From a virus, in the IMG/VR virus record IMGVR_UViG_3300031951_000074, positions 1 through 64,000 of that record: a stretch of DNA of 64,000 nt. One strand, given 5' to 3'. A program made the translations under genes and the position numbers. Each line of letters opens with the position of its first letter. The first letter of the stretch is position 1. Below are positions 55,637-63,949 of the stretch, in pieces. The notes beneath the pieces are model-generated. The model saw only the letters and a list, made by a program, of their open reading frames with translations, was not told where the DNA came from and did not search any database.

Positions 55637-56202
55637 TGCTTTCCAGTACTGCCAAATCCGCCAGCACCACGAGCTGTGTTATTCCATTGTTCTTCTGTGG
55701 AATAATTGTCTACTTTTATCATTGCGTAAGGAACAGGCATTACAACCAACTGTACTACGCGCTCATTTTTGGGAATTATTACTCCATTTTCAAATTCGCC
55801 CACGTACATCAAGCTGGCCAAGATCTCTCCTCGATAATCAGAGTCGATTACGCCAACAGAATTGGTCATAACAATGTTATTTTTGCTCAGTGAACTGCGA
55901 GGAAATAACAGTCCTACATGATTTTCTGGAATAATTGCTCTGACCCCAGTACCTACCAGTGTGCGCTTGTTTGGCTTTAAAACAACTTCCTCTTTAGACC
56001 TTAAATCAAACCCAGCACTTCCGTTTGTGCCTTTTTGAGGAATCAAGTCTCCGTGTTCTACCTTTACCACTAGTGGCATATACGGCTTTGTAACTCTCAC
56101 ACTAGTACCACCATCTGCACAACCACTGTAGTAGTAGGTGTCTTCGTTTGTGTATTTAAACACTCCTCCAGTTACATCACCAAATTTAAAATGTTCAACC
56201 AT
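55633..56202 (-). CDS. dut: dUTPase
   Basis: 189 aa. All five trimeric dUTPase motifs are present: GSAGFDLRS (motif 1, about residue 62), PRSSLSKNN (2), GVIDSDYRGEI (3, with the catalytic Asp), RVVQLVVMP (4) and RGAGGFGSTG (5, C-terminal Phe lid). A 50-residue N-terminal addition (VFKYTNEDTYYYSGC and on) is absent in most dUTPases. It turns dUTP into dUMP, keeping uracil out of DNA and feeding thymidylate synthesis. Coupled by overlap to the flap exonuclease gene. Confidence 0.95.
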   Translation of the reverse strand: MVEHFKFGDVTGGVFKYTNEDTYYYSGCADGGTSVRVTKPYMPLVVKVEHGDLIPQKGTNGSAGFDLRSKEEVVLKPNKRTLVGTGVRAIIPENHVGLLFPRSSLSKNNIVMTNSVGVIDSDYRGEILASLMYVGEFENGVIIPKNERVVQLVVMPVPYAMIKVDNYSTEEQWNNTARGAGGFGSTGKQ

Positions 56203-57043
56203 TGCTTTTTAATACCTCTTTAATAGTGTTGCAGTTTGTTTCGCCTAATGCTTCGTCGCAAAATTCCAACAAATCCATTAGTTTATAGTTGTTTAGTAGT
56301 TGCGCGGCCCCAAAATCGTTAAGATTACTGATATACTTATAACGACTGCTAATGGGCATATTAGCAATAATATCGTAACAAGTTCCGTACTCTTTAACAA
56401 GAGCCTGTGCTTTCTTAGGACCAATGCCAACAACACCAGGAATGTTGTCACCAGCATCACCCATAAGACACTTGATAGAGATATGGTCATCTGGATCGTA
56501 GTCATAGTGAGTACTCCAGTTATCCCAAGTGACCTCTTTACGTGTTACGTAAGAGAACCTCATTACATCAGGTCTAATCAACAAATCCCAGTCTTTATCG
56601 CTAGAGATCAAAACAATATTTTTGAATCCAAACTGCTTTTTGTGTTTTACAACATAAGCAGCAATATCGTCGGCTTCACACTTGTCAAACCTAAAAACAG
56701 GATATTTGTTTTTGTTTTGATAGTCTTCTATTGTTCTGTTGAACTCGTTAAAGAACATTTCAAACGCTTTGCGTTCTTCTTCGGTTTGAGTTTCAAACTT
56801 GTCTTTGCGATTTTGCTTGTAGGTTGGTAGTAGATTCTTTCTGTAGCTGCTGCTACCACTATCACAAGCCAAGATTACTTTGGATGCTTTGTAAGACCTT
56901 TTTAGACTTTCTACTGTTTTTTGATATTCGTCTAGAAACTCAGCTGCTCCGCTGTGCTTCCAACGAAATCCCAAATTTAAGCAGTCTACAATCATTACCG
57001 TAGATTCTGCTTCTTGTGTTAGATTGTTAAATGTTTTGCTCAT
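56195..57043 (-). CDS. 5'-3' exonuclease/flap endonuclease (T5 D15-like)
   Basis: 282 aa. VMIVDCLNLGFRWKHSG holds the first metal Asp; ACDSGSSSYRKNLLPTYKQN the arch entry; FDKCEADDIAAYVVKH and LISSDKDWDLLIRPD the metal-binding core; and CLMGDAGDNIPGVVGIGPKK the helix-3-turn-helix DNA clamp. It is a complete FEN family nuclease that removes RNA primers and flaps. A near-consensus promoter (TTGATA-17-TATAAT) ends 6 nt before ATG 57043 and no ribosome site is seen, so it may be read from a leaderless mRNA. Confidence 0.93.
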   Translation of the reverse strand: MSKTFNNLTQEAESTVMIVDCLNLGFRWKHSGAAEFLDEYQKTVESLKRSYKASKVILACDSGSSSYRKNLLPTYKQNRKDKFETQTEEERKAFEMFFNEFNRTIEDYQNKNKYPVFRFDKCEADDIAAYVVKHKKQFGFKNIVLISSDKDWDLLIRPDVMRFSYVTRKEVTWDNWSTHYDYDPDDHISIKCLMGDAGDNIPGVVGIGPKKAQALVKEYGTCYDIIANMPISSRYKYISNLNDFGAAQLLNNYKLMDLLEFCDEALGETNCNTIKEVLKSNG

Positions 57044-57049
57044 TTATAA

Positions 57050-57078
57050 ATTATATACTATTGTGATGTTTTTATCAA
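57050..57078 (-). promoter_or_regulatory. Promoter before flap exonuclease gene
   Basis: TTGATA (57078-57073), 17 bp, TATAAT (57055-57050); spacing to the ATG implies a leaderless start. Confidence 0.7.
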
Positions 57079-57527
57079 GTCACAAATTTGGGATTTGTGT
57101 GGGTTATCCAGTCTTCTAGTATCGACACAAAAAACTGATGCGGATCTCTGGAAATATAAACAAAGTTATAGTCCACATCAGGAAAGTCCTCAAATCCAAC
57201 AAAGATTTTGCTGCGATCGTGTTTGAATAACAGCAGTGGCTTTTTATTTACTTGAACGGCCTGTCTAACAGCTTGAGACCACCAATCAATTATAGTAGGA
57301 TTTTTACTTGTTAGTATTTCCGACGTCAAATGATCTTCTTTGTAGTGTTTGCATTCTACACAGAATACGTTGGTAACTCCAGGCACGTACAGATCTCCCT
57401 TTAATAGGTGTTTAGGATCTAGTGCCCCGCTGCCTGGAGTTCTTTGCCAGCCCAAGCCCGTTAGGGCTTTGAGCTTGTCTTTTATTAGTGTTTCTGCTCT
57501 TGAACCTTTGTCTCTGCTGTCAACCAT
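57075..57527 (-). CDS. PD-(D/E)XK nuclease, resolvase-like
   Basis: 150 aa. GSRAETLIKDKLKAL has the N-terminal Glu of the fold; GWQRTPGSGALDPKHLLKGD and LYVPGVTNVFCVECKHYK carry the metal-binding Asp (KGDLY) and the E-x-K pair (VECK). The arrangement is that of archaeal Hjc and VRR-Nuc-like Holliday junction or recombination nucleases. In T5 the D14 gene sits between D13 and D15, the same slot, but identity of function is not shown. It overlaps the SbcC-like gene by 8 nt. Confidence 0.8.
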   Translation of the reverse strand: MVDSRDKGSRAETLIKDKLKALTGLGWQRTPGSGALDPKHLLKGDLYVPGVTNVFCVECKHYKEDHLTSEILTSKNPTIIDWWSQAVRQAVQVNKKPLLLFKHDRSKIFVGFEDFPDVDYNFVYISRDPHQFFVSILEDWITHTNPKFVT

Positions 57528-59319
57528 TCTCTATCCTTGATATATTCTTTGTTTTTACAACATGAATCTTTTCTAACAAAGGATGAGAAAATCCGTGAGA
57601 GATAATAAAAGTGTTCAAGTAAGGTTCTTGTAACAACACTTCTATTAGCTTTTCTTTGCCTTCTAGGTCTAGATTCTCAATTGTTTCATCTAAAATCAAC
57701 ACATTGATTCGTGTATTGCTAATACCCTGCATTAATTTGCGAATTCCCAACAGTGCAGCTGCATTTACTCGTGCACGCTCACCACTGCTCAGTGCAGTCA
57801 TTTCTATGTCTTTGCCGTTGTCTGTTACTACAACGTTCAATTTGTCACTGTCATTGATTTTAAAACTGAGCTGAAACCTTCCATCACTCAATGTACTCAA
57901 GTAACGGTTGATTAAATCTTCTAAGTCTTTTACCAAACACTCTATCTTGTACGCAATCAATCCAGTACTGCTAAAAGTTTTTGTCAAAACGCCGATTTTG
58001 GAGATTTTATCTTCTAACAGCTTTTTGGACTCAAACAGTTCTAACAACTCTTTGTTGTGGTCTACCAATTGTTCTTTTATCAACACCACTCTTGCATTGT
58101 GAGCCAATACTTCGTTGTTTGTTTTTGTGGCTGCTGCAATAGAGGCTTCAATATCTTTTATTTTGATACTATTGACAGCTATTTCTTTTTCTAGTTCTTT
58201 TTGATCTGTTGTTGTCTTTTCCATTGTTGGATCGTACAGATTGTAGTATTCTTCATACTGCTTTTTAGAACGCTCTTTACGTTCCCATTCTGAAACGTCC
58301 TTGTAAAAACTAGAAATAACTTCTTCAAGCATCTTGGACTTGCTTAGTCCGGCCTCACAGATTTCATTGTGTTCTTGTACCAGTTCGTTGATCTTGGTCT
58401 GATCAATCTTCTGCAAACAGGTAGGACAAGAAGACCCTAACCTGTTCATTTTTAGTATAAAAGCAGAACTGTCTTTTACTGCTTTGTCGTGTTCTGCTTT
58501 TTCAGTAATCAGTGTGTTGACTAGTAGCTTCGGCTTTTCACCCGGTAGTTCAACAATTATGGAATCTAATAACTCTTTGTATTTGTTGTTTTGAATTACA
58601 CGCTTGTTGAGCTTTTCTAAGTTTCTCAGCCTGTCCAACAATACAGCATTCTTTTCTTCCAAGTCTTTTGGGTAATTCAACACCTCTACTAACGCTTTTT
58701 GTTCTTGTGGCTCTTTGGAGTACTTTTTGATCAAACTATCTGTTGTGTTTATTTTGGTGTTTATAACAGCCAGGTTCTTGTCTAGAGTTTTTAATTCTTC
58801 CTTAAAGTACTCACCAATCTCAACGTACTTGTTCAAATTCAACAAATCAATCAAAAACTTTTTGCGGTTTGTGTCAGTTGCTGTTAGAAACTCTAAACTT
58901 GCAGCACTGCTTTGGTATACAATCTGACAAAACGTTTTGTGATCGTACCCTATCAAACCCTCTATTGCTTTAAATGTGGCCGTTGCAGTGTGGCTGGAAA
59001 TGTCTGTGTTGTCTTTTAGTAGCACAACTGTTTGAGTAGCACCTCTAACAGTTTTTATGTTGTAAACACTGTTGTCTTTTTCAAACTCCAATTCAATAGA
59101 GTACGTCTTTGCTTTGGAGTTGCGGTTTAAGATATCGGCTTTTTTAATGTTTTTGCTGTTTTTGTTGTACAACACTTCTTCCAATATAAGTGCTATACTA
59201 CTCTTGCCGTGGCCGTTAAATCCTACAATCTGCGTTAAGGGACTGCTATCAAAATTAATATAGTTGTTTTCTCCATAAGAAAAAACATTGCTCCAACTCA
59301 TCTTTTTTAGTTTAATCAT
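57520..59319 (-). CDS. SbcC/gp46-like recombination ATPase (T5 D13-like)
   Basis: 599 aa, compact for the Rad50/SbcC family. Walker A is GFNGHGKSS (residues 33-41); two coiled-coil arms flank a zinc-hook SCPTC near residue 306; the C-terminal lobe has LSSGERARVNAAALLGIRKL (signature motif) and VLILDETIENLDLEG (Walker B with D-loop). With the SbcD partner it resects DNA ends for recombination-dependent replication. Gene order SbcD, glutaredoxin, SbcC, with overlapping ends, couples their synthesis. Confidence 0.95.
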   Translation of the reverse strand: MIKLKKMSWSNVFSYGENNYINFDSSPLTQIVGFNGHGKSSIALILEEVLYNKNSKNIKKADILNRNSKAKTYSIELEFEKDNSVYNIKTVRGATQTVVLLKDNTDISSHTATATFKAIEGLIGYDHKTFCQIVYQSSAASLEFLTATDTNRKKFLIDLLNLNKYVEIGEYFKEELKTLDKNLAVINTKINTTDSLIKKYSKEPQEQKALVEVLNYPKDLEEKNAVLLDRLRNLEKLNKRVIQNNKYKELLDSIIVELPGEKPKLLVNTLITEKAEHDKAVKDSSAFILKMNRLGSSCPTCLQKIDQTKINELVQEHNEICEAGLSKSKMLEEVISSFYKDVSEWERKERSKKQYEEYYNLYDPTMEKTTTDQKELEKEIAVNSIKIKDIEASIAAATKTNNEVLAHNARVVLIKEQLVDHNKELLELFESKKLLEDKISKIGVLTKTFSSTGLIAYKIECLVKDLEDLINRYLSTLSDGRFQLSFKINDSDKLNVVVTDNGKDIEMTALSSGERARVNAAALLGIRKLMQGISNTRINVLILDETIENLDLEGKEKLIEVLLQEPYLNTFIISHGFSHPLLEKIHVVKTKNISRIENG

Positions 59320-59564
59320 TTTTTATTCATAAAGTAAAGTTCTAGCCCTCCAAGACCACCAACGTGTTCGCCTTCAACAAAAATCTGTGGCACACTTCGT
59401 GCATTGGGTAATACCTCAAACAGATCTTTTTTAGTCCAGGTGCCTTCGCCTATCAGTCTGTAGTCTACCACATAGTCCATGCTTTCTAGTATTGCTTTTG
59501 CTTTTTTGCACGCAACACAGTTTGTTTGACCCCAAACTACAGCAGTTTTACCACTTTGATTCAT
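59316..59564 (-). CDS. Glutaredoxin/NrdH-like thioredoxin-fold protein
   Basis: 82 aa. VVWGQTNCVACKKAKAIL gives the redox pair C16-x-x-C19; SVPQIFVEGEHVGGLGGLEL carries the cis-Pro (residue about 61) and Gly-Gly glutathione or partner groove. It probably donates electrons to the ribonucleotide reductase coded 4 kb downstream. It is embedded between the SbcD and SbcC genes, overlapping them by 17 and 4 nt, an unusual place that breaks the usual gene pair. Confidence 0.9.
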   Translation of the reverse strand: MNQSGKTAVVWGQTNCVACKKAKAILESMDYVVDYRLIGEGTWTKKDLFEVLPNARSVPQIFVEGEHVGGLGGLELYFMNKK

Positions 59565-60513
59565 GATTTTTAAACTCCTCTATTACAGAACCCACAACTT
59601 CTTCGTTTAATCCAAGTGCGTATGTTAAGTACTCCTCTACTTCTTGTTGCAGTGTCATATTGGAGTCTAAAATAAGTGTTAGGTCATTTACTGTTTTTAC
59701 TAATTTTTTGTCTACGAGTTCGCTGTCTTCTATGTTTATCAACTCAGAAAGATTGCCTTCTACCTCATAAACAACATGATCAAAAGTACCTGGCGTCATT
59801 TCTTCACCAGCCTTGACCGTTTTACGAATTAATTGAGGTAGGTTTAATTTGTGCCAAGTATGGGTCAAGTCATCAGTGTCTAACACTACTACACCAGTTT
59901 CTATGGTATTACGGTGAAAGCTTGTAGAAAGTGGACTACCGGGATAGACAATATTACGCTGACTATTGCTATAACTGTGTAGATCGCCGGCAAGAACCAC
60001 CTGCCATCTGGAGAAAATATCGAGATCAACTTCTGCTTTAACATGGGGCGGAATATCTCCTCTGACATGGGTACATAAAATCTTGTTGTGTAGGCTGTGA
60101 AAAGCGTTGTCTTGCTCTTTTTCGTATTCCTTTAACTTGTTGTAAGGAATAATATCGATTGGTAGAACTGGATGTGACCAGTAGTCGTCTACGACTGTCA
60201 CTAATTTATTGACTTTGTTTGTGACCGCTTTTAGGCTGGTCAAAAATGTTGTGTTCTTTTTAACAGCTTCGTGATTTCCGCTGTAGATAAAAGTAGGAAT
60301 CTTGCAACTGGCGACAAAATTAAAGTAGATTTCTAACTCGTCCATGTTGGGTAGTTTGTCGAACACATCACCACCGACAACGAACAAGTCACAACCTTCT
60401 TGCAAGTCCCATAGCTGATCCAACAACATTTCGTAGCGGTTTAGGGTCCAGGTTGTGGGAACATTCTTTTGACCGATCTTTATGTGTATGTCTGCTGTGA
60501 ATAGTAATTTCAT
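59548..60513 (-). CDS. SbcD/gp47-like nuclease (T5 D12-like)
   Basis: 321 aa. Calcineurin-like phosphoesterase motifs in order: LLFTADIHIKIG (D-x-H, residues 3-14), VVGGDVFDKL (G-D), YSGNHEAVKK (GNHE), CTHVRGDIPPH and LAGDLHSYS (GDxHx). The capping domain follows (LIRKTVKAGEEMTPGTFDHV) and a helical C-terminus binds the SbcC partner. Together they form an Mre11-Rad50-type complex. It is preceded by a terminator-like hairpin after the ssDNA-binding protein gene. Confidence 0.95.
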   Translation of the reverse strand: MKLLFTADIHIKIGQKNVPTTWTLNRYEMLLDQLWDLQEGCDLFVVGGDVFDKLPNMDELEIYFNFVASCKIPTFIYSGNHEAVKKNTTFLTSLKAVTNKVNKLVTVVDDYWSHPVLPIDIIPYNKLKEYEKEQDNAFHSLHNKILCTHVRGDIPPHVKAEVDLDIFSRWQVVLAGDLHSYSNSQRNIVYPGSPLSTSFHRNTIETGVVVLDTDDLTHTWHKLNLPQLIRKTVKAGEEMTPGTFDHVVYEVEGNLSELINIEDSELVDKKLVKTVNDLTLILDSNMTLQQEVEEYLTYALGLNEEVVGSVIEEFKNHESKW

Positions 60514-60526
60514 GGTTTTTATAGTA

Positions 60527-60563
60527 AAAGAAGCCCCTAGGCTTTAGGCTTAGGGGCTTCTTT
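60527..60563. terminator. Terminator after ssDNA-binding protein gene
   Basis: AAAGAAGCCCCTA and TAGGGGCTTCTTT, 13-bp stem, 11-nt loop. Confidence 0.8.
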
Positions 60564-60565
60564 GT

Positions 60566-61201
60566 TTATAGATCTTTGACTGATTCTTTGTCTACTGTTG
60601 CAGGAACTTCTTCGTCTACACCACTAGCAAACTTTTCTAGAAGTGCTAGTACGTCGTCGGGTGTTGGACGGGGGTACTTTGTGTCAATGCTTTCCGCTGC
60701 GTCCGCAACAGCCTGTTCGTCCTTTGATAGAGCCCTGCGCTTGCACTTCAAAACTGCAAGAGTGTATTCTACATTGAAAGGTAGAGGGCCAGTCTTTTGA
60801 CGCTTGAACACTACGTCCCAACCAGTATCGTAATCAGTAGGATCGCCCAGGTCTTCTGCAGCAGTTAGGATCTGCTCAAACAGCTTCTTTTTAAGGTTCA
60901 ATACCTTGACCTTGCCGTCCTTTGGATCAATACAGTTGATGCTGTAAGACCAAGAGCACTTGGCTTCTGGATAAAACGTTGGTACGTGATCTGTTTCTTT
61001 GTTTGTAAACTTTTCTTTGTCACGATCAAAAGCCAGGCATTCTACGGGAATATCTTTGTTGTTGCTTCCCTTTAGCCAGTAAACATACCGTGGCAGTACT
61101 CCGCCAACTAGTCGTACTACATTCTCGCCATCTTTGTACTCGTATGCTTCTACTGACTTCTTTACTGCCTTGCCCTTTGTTTCGTTAAACTTTAGTGCCA
61201 T
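60566..61201 (-). CDS. Single-stranded DNA-binding protein (gp32-type)
   Basis: 211 aa with GAGGAAG before the start. The core (ENVVRLVGGVLPRYVYWLKG, then CLAFDRDKEKFTNKETDHVP and WSYSINCIDPKDGKVKVLNL) is a phage OB-fold SSB pattern with a possible metal-binding insert, and the C-terminus is acidic (SGVDEEVPATVDKESV), as in SSBs that recruit partners by their tails. The terminator directly behind the gene allows high separate expression, expected for SSB. Functional assignment is by pattern and place. Confidence 0.75.
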   Translation of the reverse strand: MALKFNETKGKAVKKSVEAYEYKDGENVVRLVGGVLPRYVYWLKGSNNKDIPVECLAFDRDKEKFTNKETDHVPTFYPEAKCSWSYSINCIDPKDGKVKVLNLKKKLFEQILTAAEDLGDPTDYDTGWDVVFKRQKTGPLPFNVEYTLAVLKCKRRALSKDEQAVADAAESIDTKYPRPTPDDVLALLEKFASGVDEEVPATVDKESVKDL

Positions 61202-61583
61202 GATCTTCCTCGTGTTTAAACTTTATTTGTTTGTTGGTGATTGTTAGTAACGGATTGTTTTTTATGTTTTGTATATTTAAATCCGGAAAAAAACTTAAAT
61301 CTAAGTATTTTATCTTGTATGTTCTATACAGTAACAGATCGCGACGTCCTGCTAGTTTAATGTATTGTACTATGTCTGAGAGTTTGCGATCTGTACTATA
61401 TAAAACCGGATTCGGATTTAAAATAAAACTATTTCCTGCAAGTGACTTTGTTAGTGGCTTGTATTTTTCTTTCTTGGGTACTACTATTGTTTTTTCGTGA
61501 TGATACTTTAACAGTTTTAAAAACTTTTCATCATTATTTTCAGCTTCTTGCTCTAGAAGACTCAAATTAAAAAATAAAGCCAT
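61185..61583 (-). CDS. Hypothetical protein, 132 aa
   Basis: Starts at ATG 61583 with GAGGCG as ribosome site. MALFFNLSLLEQEAENNDEK opens a helical part, followed by basic segments (IVVPKKEKYKPLTKSLAGNS, then KLAGRRDLLLYRTYKIKYLD). It could be a T4 gp59- or uvs-like DNA-binding accessory by its basic makeup and place before SSB, but no family is recognised. It overlaps the SSB gene by 17 nt and has its own promoter. Confidence 0.7.
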   Translation of the reverse strand: MALFFNLSLLEQEAENNDEKFLKLLKYHHEKTIVVPKKEKYKPLTKSLAGNSFILNPNPVLYSTDRKLSDIVQYIKLAGRRDLLLYRTYKIKYLDLSFFPDLNIQNIKNNPLLTITNKQIKFKHEEDHGTKV

Positions 61584-61602
61584 ATTCGCCTCAAGAACAA
61601 CT

Positions 61603-61631
61603 ATTATAGCACTTTGGCTATGTCGTTGCAA
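61603..61631 (-). promoter_or_regulatory. Promoter before 132-aa/SSB genes
   Basis: TTGCAA (61631-61626), 17 bp with TGC, TATAAT (61608-61603). Confidence 0.75.
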
Positions 61632-61640
61632 GTGTAAATT

Positions 61641-61943
61641 TTAGTTAGGTTTGTTATTGTTGTTAATAACTGGTTTGTTGTAGTAATAGGTTAGTTTTTC
61701 CCATAGTTTTAATAAACCAGGAGTATAGAGATCTACTATTAATGCGAAAATATTTATTACAGGCATAAAAGAAGCAACAAGCCTTAACACTACGTCACCC
61801 CACGTGAGTTTGACAACGTAGTAGTCTAAGTTATCTCTGCTTTTATCTCGCTTATAATCTTGGTAGGTTTTGTAAGTATATCCAATCAAACACAGTATTG
61901 TTGGTAAAACATACACTAGTATTATTAAATTAAAGTTGGTCAA
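61641..61943 (-). CDS. Membrane protein, 100 aa
   Basis: The start is a TTG (61943) inside the helicase 3' end, with AGGATGG 7 nt upstream. Helix 1: FNLIILVYVLPTILCLIGYT; a charged loop; helix 2: VVLRLVASFMPVINIFALIV; an Asn-rich tail. A two-span inner-membrane protein. No family is recognised. Coupling to the helicase gene by overlap supports it being translated. Confidence 0.65.
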   Translation of the reverse strand: MTNFNLIILVYVLPTILCLIGYTYKTYQDYKRDKSRDNLDYYVVKLTWGDVVLRLVASFMPVINIFALIVDLYTPGLLKLWEKLTYYYNKPVINNNNKPN

Positions 61944-62880
61944 TTTTCCATCCTTTGCTCAAGTAAAATCCCATCTTTATAGCCTGTTGTTTCTTTTCTG
62001 CAGGACTATTGAAATGTAAATCAATGACTACGGGATCCTGTTTGTCTTCATGCATTCTCATTACTCGTCCAATGATCTGCTCTAAGTTTACTAGGTTAGA
62101 GCTTGGTACTGGCAGAATAACGCAACTCAAACGGTTGATTGAAATCCCTTCTGAGAATATCTGACGCGATCCAGCAATACACAACACTTTGCCGTTGTTG
62201 ACTTTTTCTGCGATTTGCTGTCGTTCTTCAAAAGAGGTTTTGCCTGTAACAAGCGCGCAATCTTCACCAAGTTTTTCCTTTAAATTTTCTAGAAATTCTA
62301 CTCTATCAGCAATAACTAAAACACTGTGCTTTTGAAGGATTTGTGCTCTAGCTACGCCAGCTACAAAGTTTTGATAGTCTTCGTCGTACAATAATTCGTT
62401 TATTTTTTCAACCCAAGTCTTTGAACTACTCAATCGTAGTCCTGTGTTCAGTATTTTAACTGTGGGGTTCAACGTATTGCTTTGTGGTGGACGAATTACT
62501 TTTGTTCCAAAAAAGTCTTTGAACAAAACGTGCTTTTTGTCTTTTCGTTCCATTGTCCCACTCAGTGCAATTCTATAACGAGAATACATAGAGTCTAAAA
62601 ACTCGTGAAACGTTTCAGCTGGAACGTGGTGTGCTTCGTCTAGGATAATGGTTCCAAACTCTTTTTGAATTTGTGGAACCATTTTAATAGCAGTCTGAAT
62701 GTTTGCTATAACAATAAAATGATCTTCGATGTCAAACACACCGCTGCCAATGATGCCAGGCTTCATTCCAAATAGCTTTTCTACTTCTGTAGCCCACTGA
62801 TCTCGTAGGAAAGTATTGTGAGTTAAGACCAGTGTTTTTTGTTCTAGTTTTTTAGCAATGTGCAATGCAGTAAATGTTTT
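61930..62880 (-). CDS. DEAH-type helicase, exon 2 (T5 D10-like)
   Basis: 316 codons and stop. Read across the exon join, the P-loop is completed as ALVGWG-KTFTALHIAKKL, with Lys-Thr as the first codons of this exon. Then TIILDEAHHVP (DEAH box), RIALSGTMERKDK (motif III), and in the second lobe ILQKHSVLVIADRVEFLENL and EGISINRLSCVIL, with LEQIIGRVMRMHEDKQDPVV (motif VI). It is a superfamily 2 helicase like T5 D10 or T4 UvsW, for branch migration and replication restart. Without splicing, the ORF lacks the Walker A glycines and cannot work. Confidence 0.92.
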   Translation of the reverse strand, partial: KTFTALHIAKKLEQKTLVLTHNTFLRDQWATEVEKLFGMKPGIIGSGVFDIEDHFIVIANIQTAIKMVPQIQKEFGTIILDEAHHVPAETFHEFLDSMYSRYRIALSGTMERKDKKHVLFKDFFGTKVIRPPQSNTLNPTVKILNTGLRLSSSKTWVEKINELLYDEDYQNFVAGVARAQILQKHSVLVIADRVEFLENLKEKLGEDCALVTGKTSFEERQQIAEKVNNGKVLCIAGSRQIFSEGISINRLSCVILPVPSSNLVNLEQIIGRVMRMHEDKQDPVVIDLHFNSPAEKKQQAIKMGFYLSKGWKIDQL

Positions 62881-62909
62881 CGTTTGTGGACTATACCTTT
62901 ATCTTACTA

Positions 62910-63668
62910 TTATAGAACTAAAGAAGCTGTATCGTATTTTCTATCTAATCTAGTTTTTTCTGTAGAGTTAGCGTATAAAAGACTTAGTATATCTTTACTA
63001 TCGTCCAAATTAAAACGTATAGTGTATACACTACCTTTTTTATTATTTTGCAACGTTATTTTTTGTGGAATAATTCTATTTATGAGAATACCACATAACT
63101 CTACATATTCTTCTAAGAAATTTCTATTTGCAGAACACAGATGGAGAGCTACTCTTTTAGAGGCACTTTTTTCTAAGTGCCCATCTCCGTCTATATAACC
63201 GCGCATAAATTCAAGAAATAGGTGTGGTTCTTCAAACTCAGGCATTTTATAAGTAAAAGTTTTTGCTTGAGTTATATTGAATTTACTCTCTAAATCTTTT
63301 ACCATTTGTTCACTATTAAATCTAATTCTAAATGCAGTATTATTCATAAAAGGACATATATCGTGCCCAGACTCTACCGCATTTTTAAATTTTTCTAGAT
63401 GTTTATAGTCTTGCGCCTGTAGGGCCAACCCCACTCTGTTTCTTTCTTTCTCTATCCAACCATCGGCCGCTAAAAATCCGGCCCAGTAATATACTGCTTT
63501 TTCTTTACCTGAAAAATAGTACTCATTCAATGGTTTTTTCTTAGAATAGTCTAGACCCCAAGATTTCGTCCTATAATTAACCTGTCTTTCTGTCAGGTCA
63601 AAAATAGTTCCTATTTCTGAGAAAGTCTTTCCTTGTTGTCTTAGATTTAAAAATTCTTCTTTAGTCAT
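62910..63668 (-). CDS. LAGLIDADG homing endonuclease (intron-encoded)
   Basis: 252 aa. An N-terminal helix-turn-helix (EEFLNLRQQGKTFSEIGTIF, then LTERQVNYRTKSWG) precedes the nuclease. Two LAGLIDADG helices are visible: YYWAGFLAADGWIEKERN (residues about 55-72) and FMRGYIDGDGHLEKSASKR (about 155-173), each with its acidic residue, so it acts as a monomer. It should cut intronless helicase genes at the insertion site and spread the intron. The stop lies 10 nt from the S element. A stem-loop sits 60-86 nt upstream of the start. Confidence 0.92.
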   Translation of the reverse strand: MTKEEFLNLRQQGKTFSEIGTIFDLTERQVNYRTKSWGLDYSKKKPLNEYYFSGKEKAVYYWAGFLAADGWIEKERNRVGLALQAQDYKHLEKFKNAVESGHDICPFMNNTAFRIRFNSEQMVKDLESKFNITQAKTFTYKMPEFEEPHLFLEFMRGYIDGDGHLEKSASKRVALHLCSANRNFLEEYVELCGILINRIIPQKITLQNNKKGSVYTIRFNLDDSKDILSLLYANSTEKTRLDRKYDTASLVL

Positions 63669-63727
63669 ACTATGTACCCCATATGTGGTTTTGATACAAA
63701 GTAAGATATTCGCCGTGTTATACTACT

Positions 63728-63754
63728 ATTAAATACCTTACCAAGGTATTTAAT
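63728..63754 (-). other. Stem-loop upstream of endonuclease ORF
   Basis: A perfect 12-bp stem, ATTAAATACCTT with AAGGTATTTAAT, 3-nt loop, in the intron between R and the endonuclease start. It may be part of the intron fold or limit endonuclease translation. Confidence 0.6.
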
Positions 63755-63949
63755 TTTACCCCATCCAACAAAAATCTTCAAGGATAATTTTTCGTATCCC
63801 AGTCCAGTTCCGTTCTGGAGCTGCTGTGAGTCTCTGAACCATTTGAAGGCATTCCTGCCAACTCTGGCTGCTGATTGTCCTGTTTAGGCTTTCCAGCAAT
63901 TGAGCGAATTTATTACTAATTAGTCGCCTAATTAGAGGGCAAAACATTT

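Larger units (their letters stand above)
62881..63949 (-). other. Group I intron in helicase gene
   Basis: A 1069-nt intron in the codon junction GGT|AAA of the Walker A motif. At the 5' splice site exon GGGGT pairs with intron GCCCT (63940-63936), placing the expected U-G wobble; the intron ends in G (62881). Conserved elements occur in order: P, AATTGCTGGAAAGCC (63901-63887); Q, AATCAGCAGCCAGAG (63876-63862); R, GTTCAGAGACTC (63839-63828); S, AAGGTATAGTCC (62899-62888). R GACT pairs with S AGTC as P7. The endonuclease ORF lies between R and S, so in the P8 region. Splicing restores a perfect helicase frame. Confidence 0.93.

Noticed and set aside
61930-62865. Helicase starting at the TTG codon at 62865
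   Set aside because: This would remove the Walker A motif; the intron junction gives a complete helicase.
62860-63198. 112-aa plus-strand ORF opposite the homing endonuclease
   Set aside because: Antisense shadow with no supporting signals.
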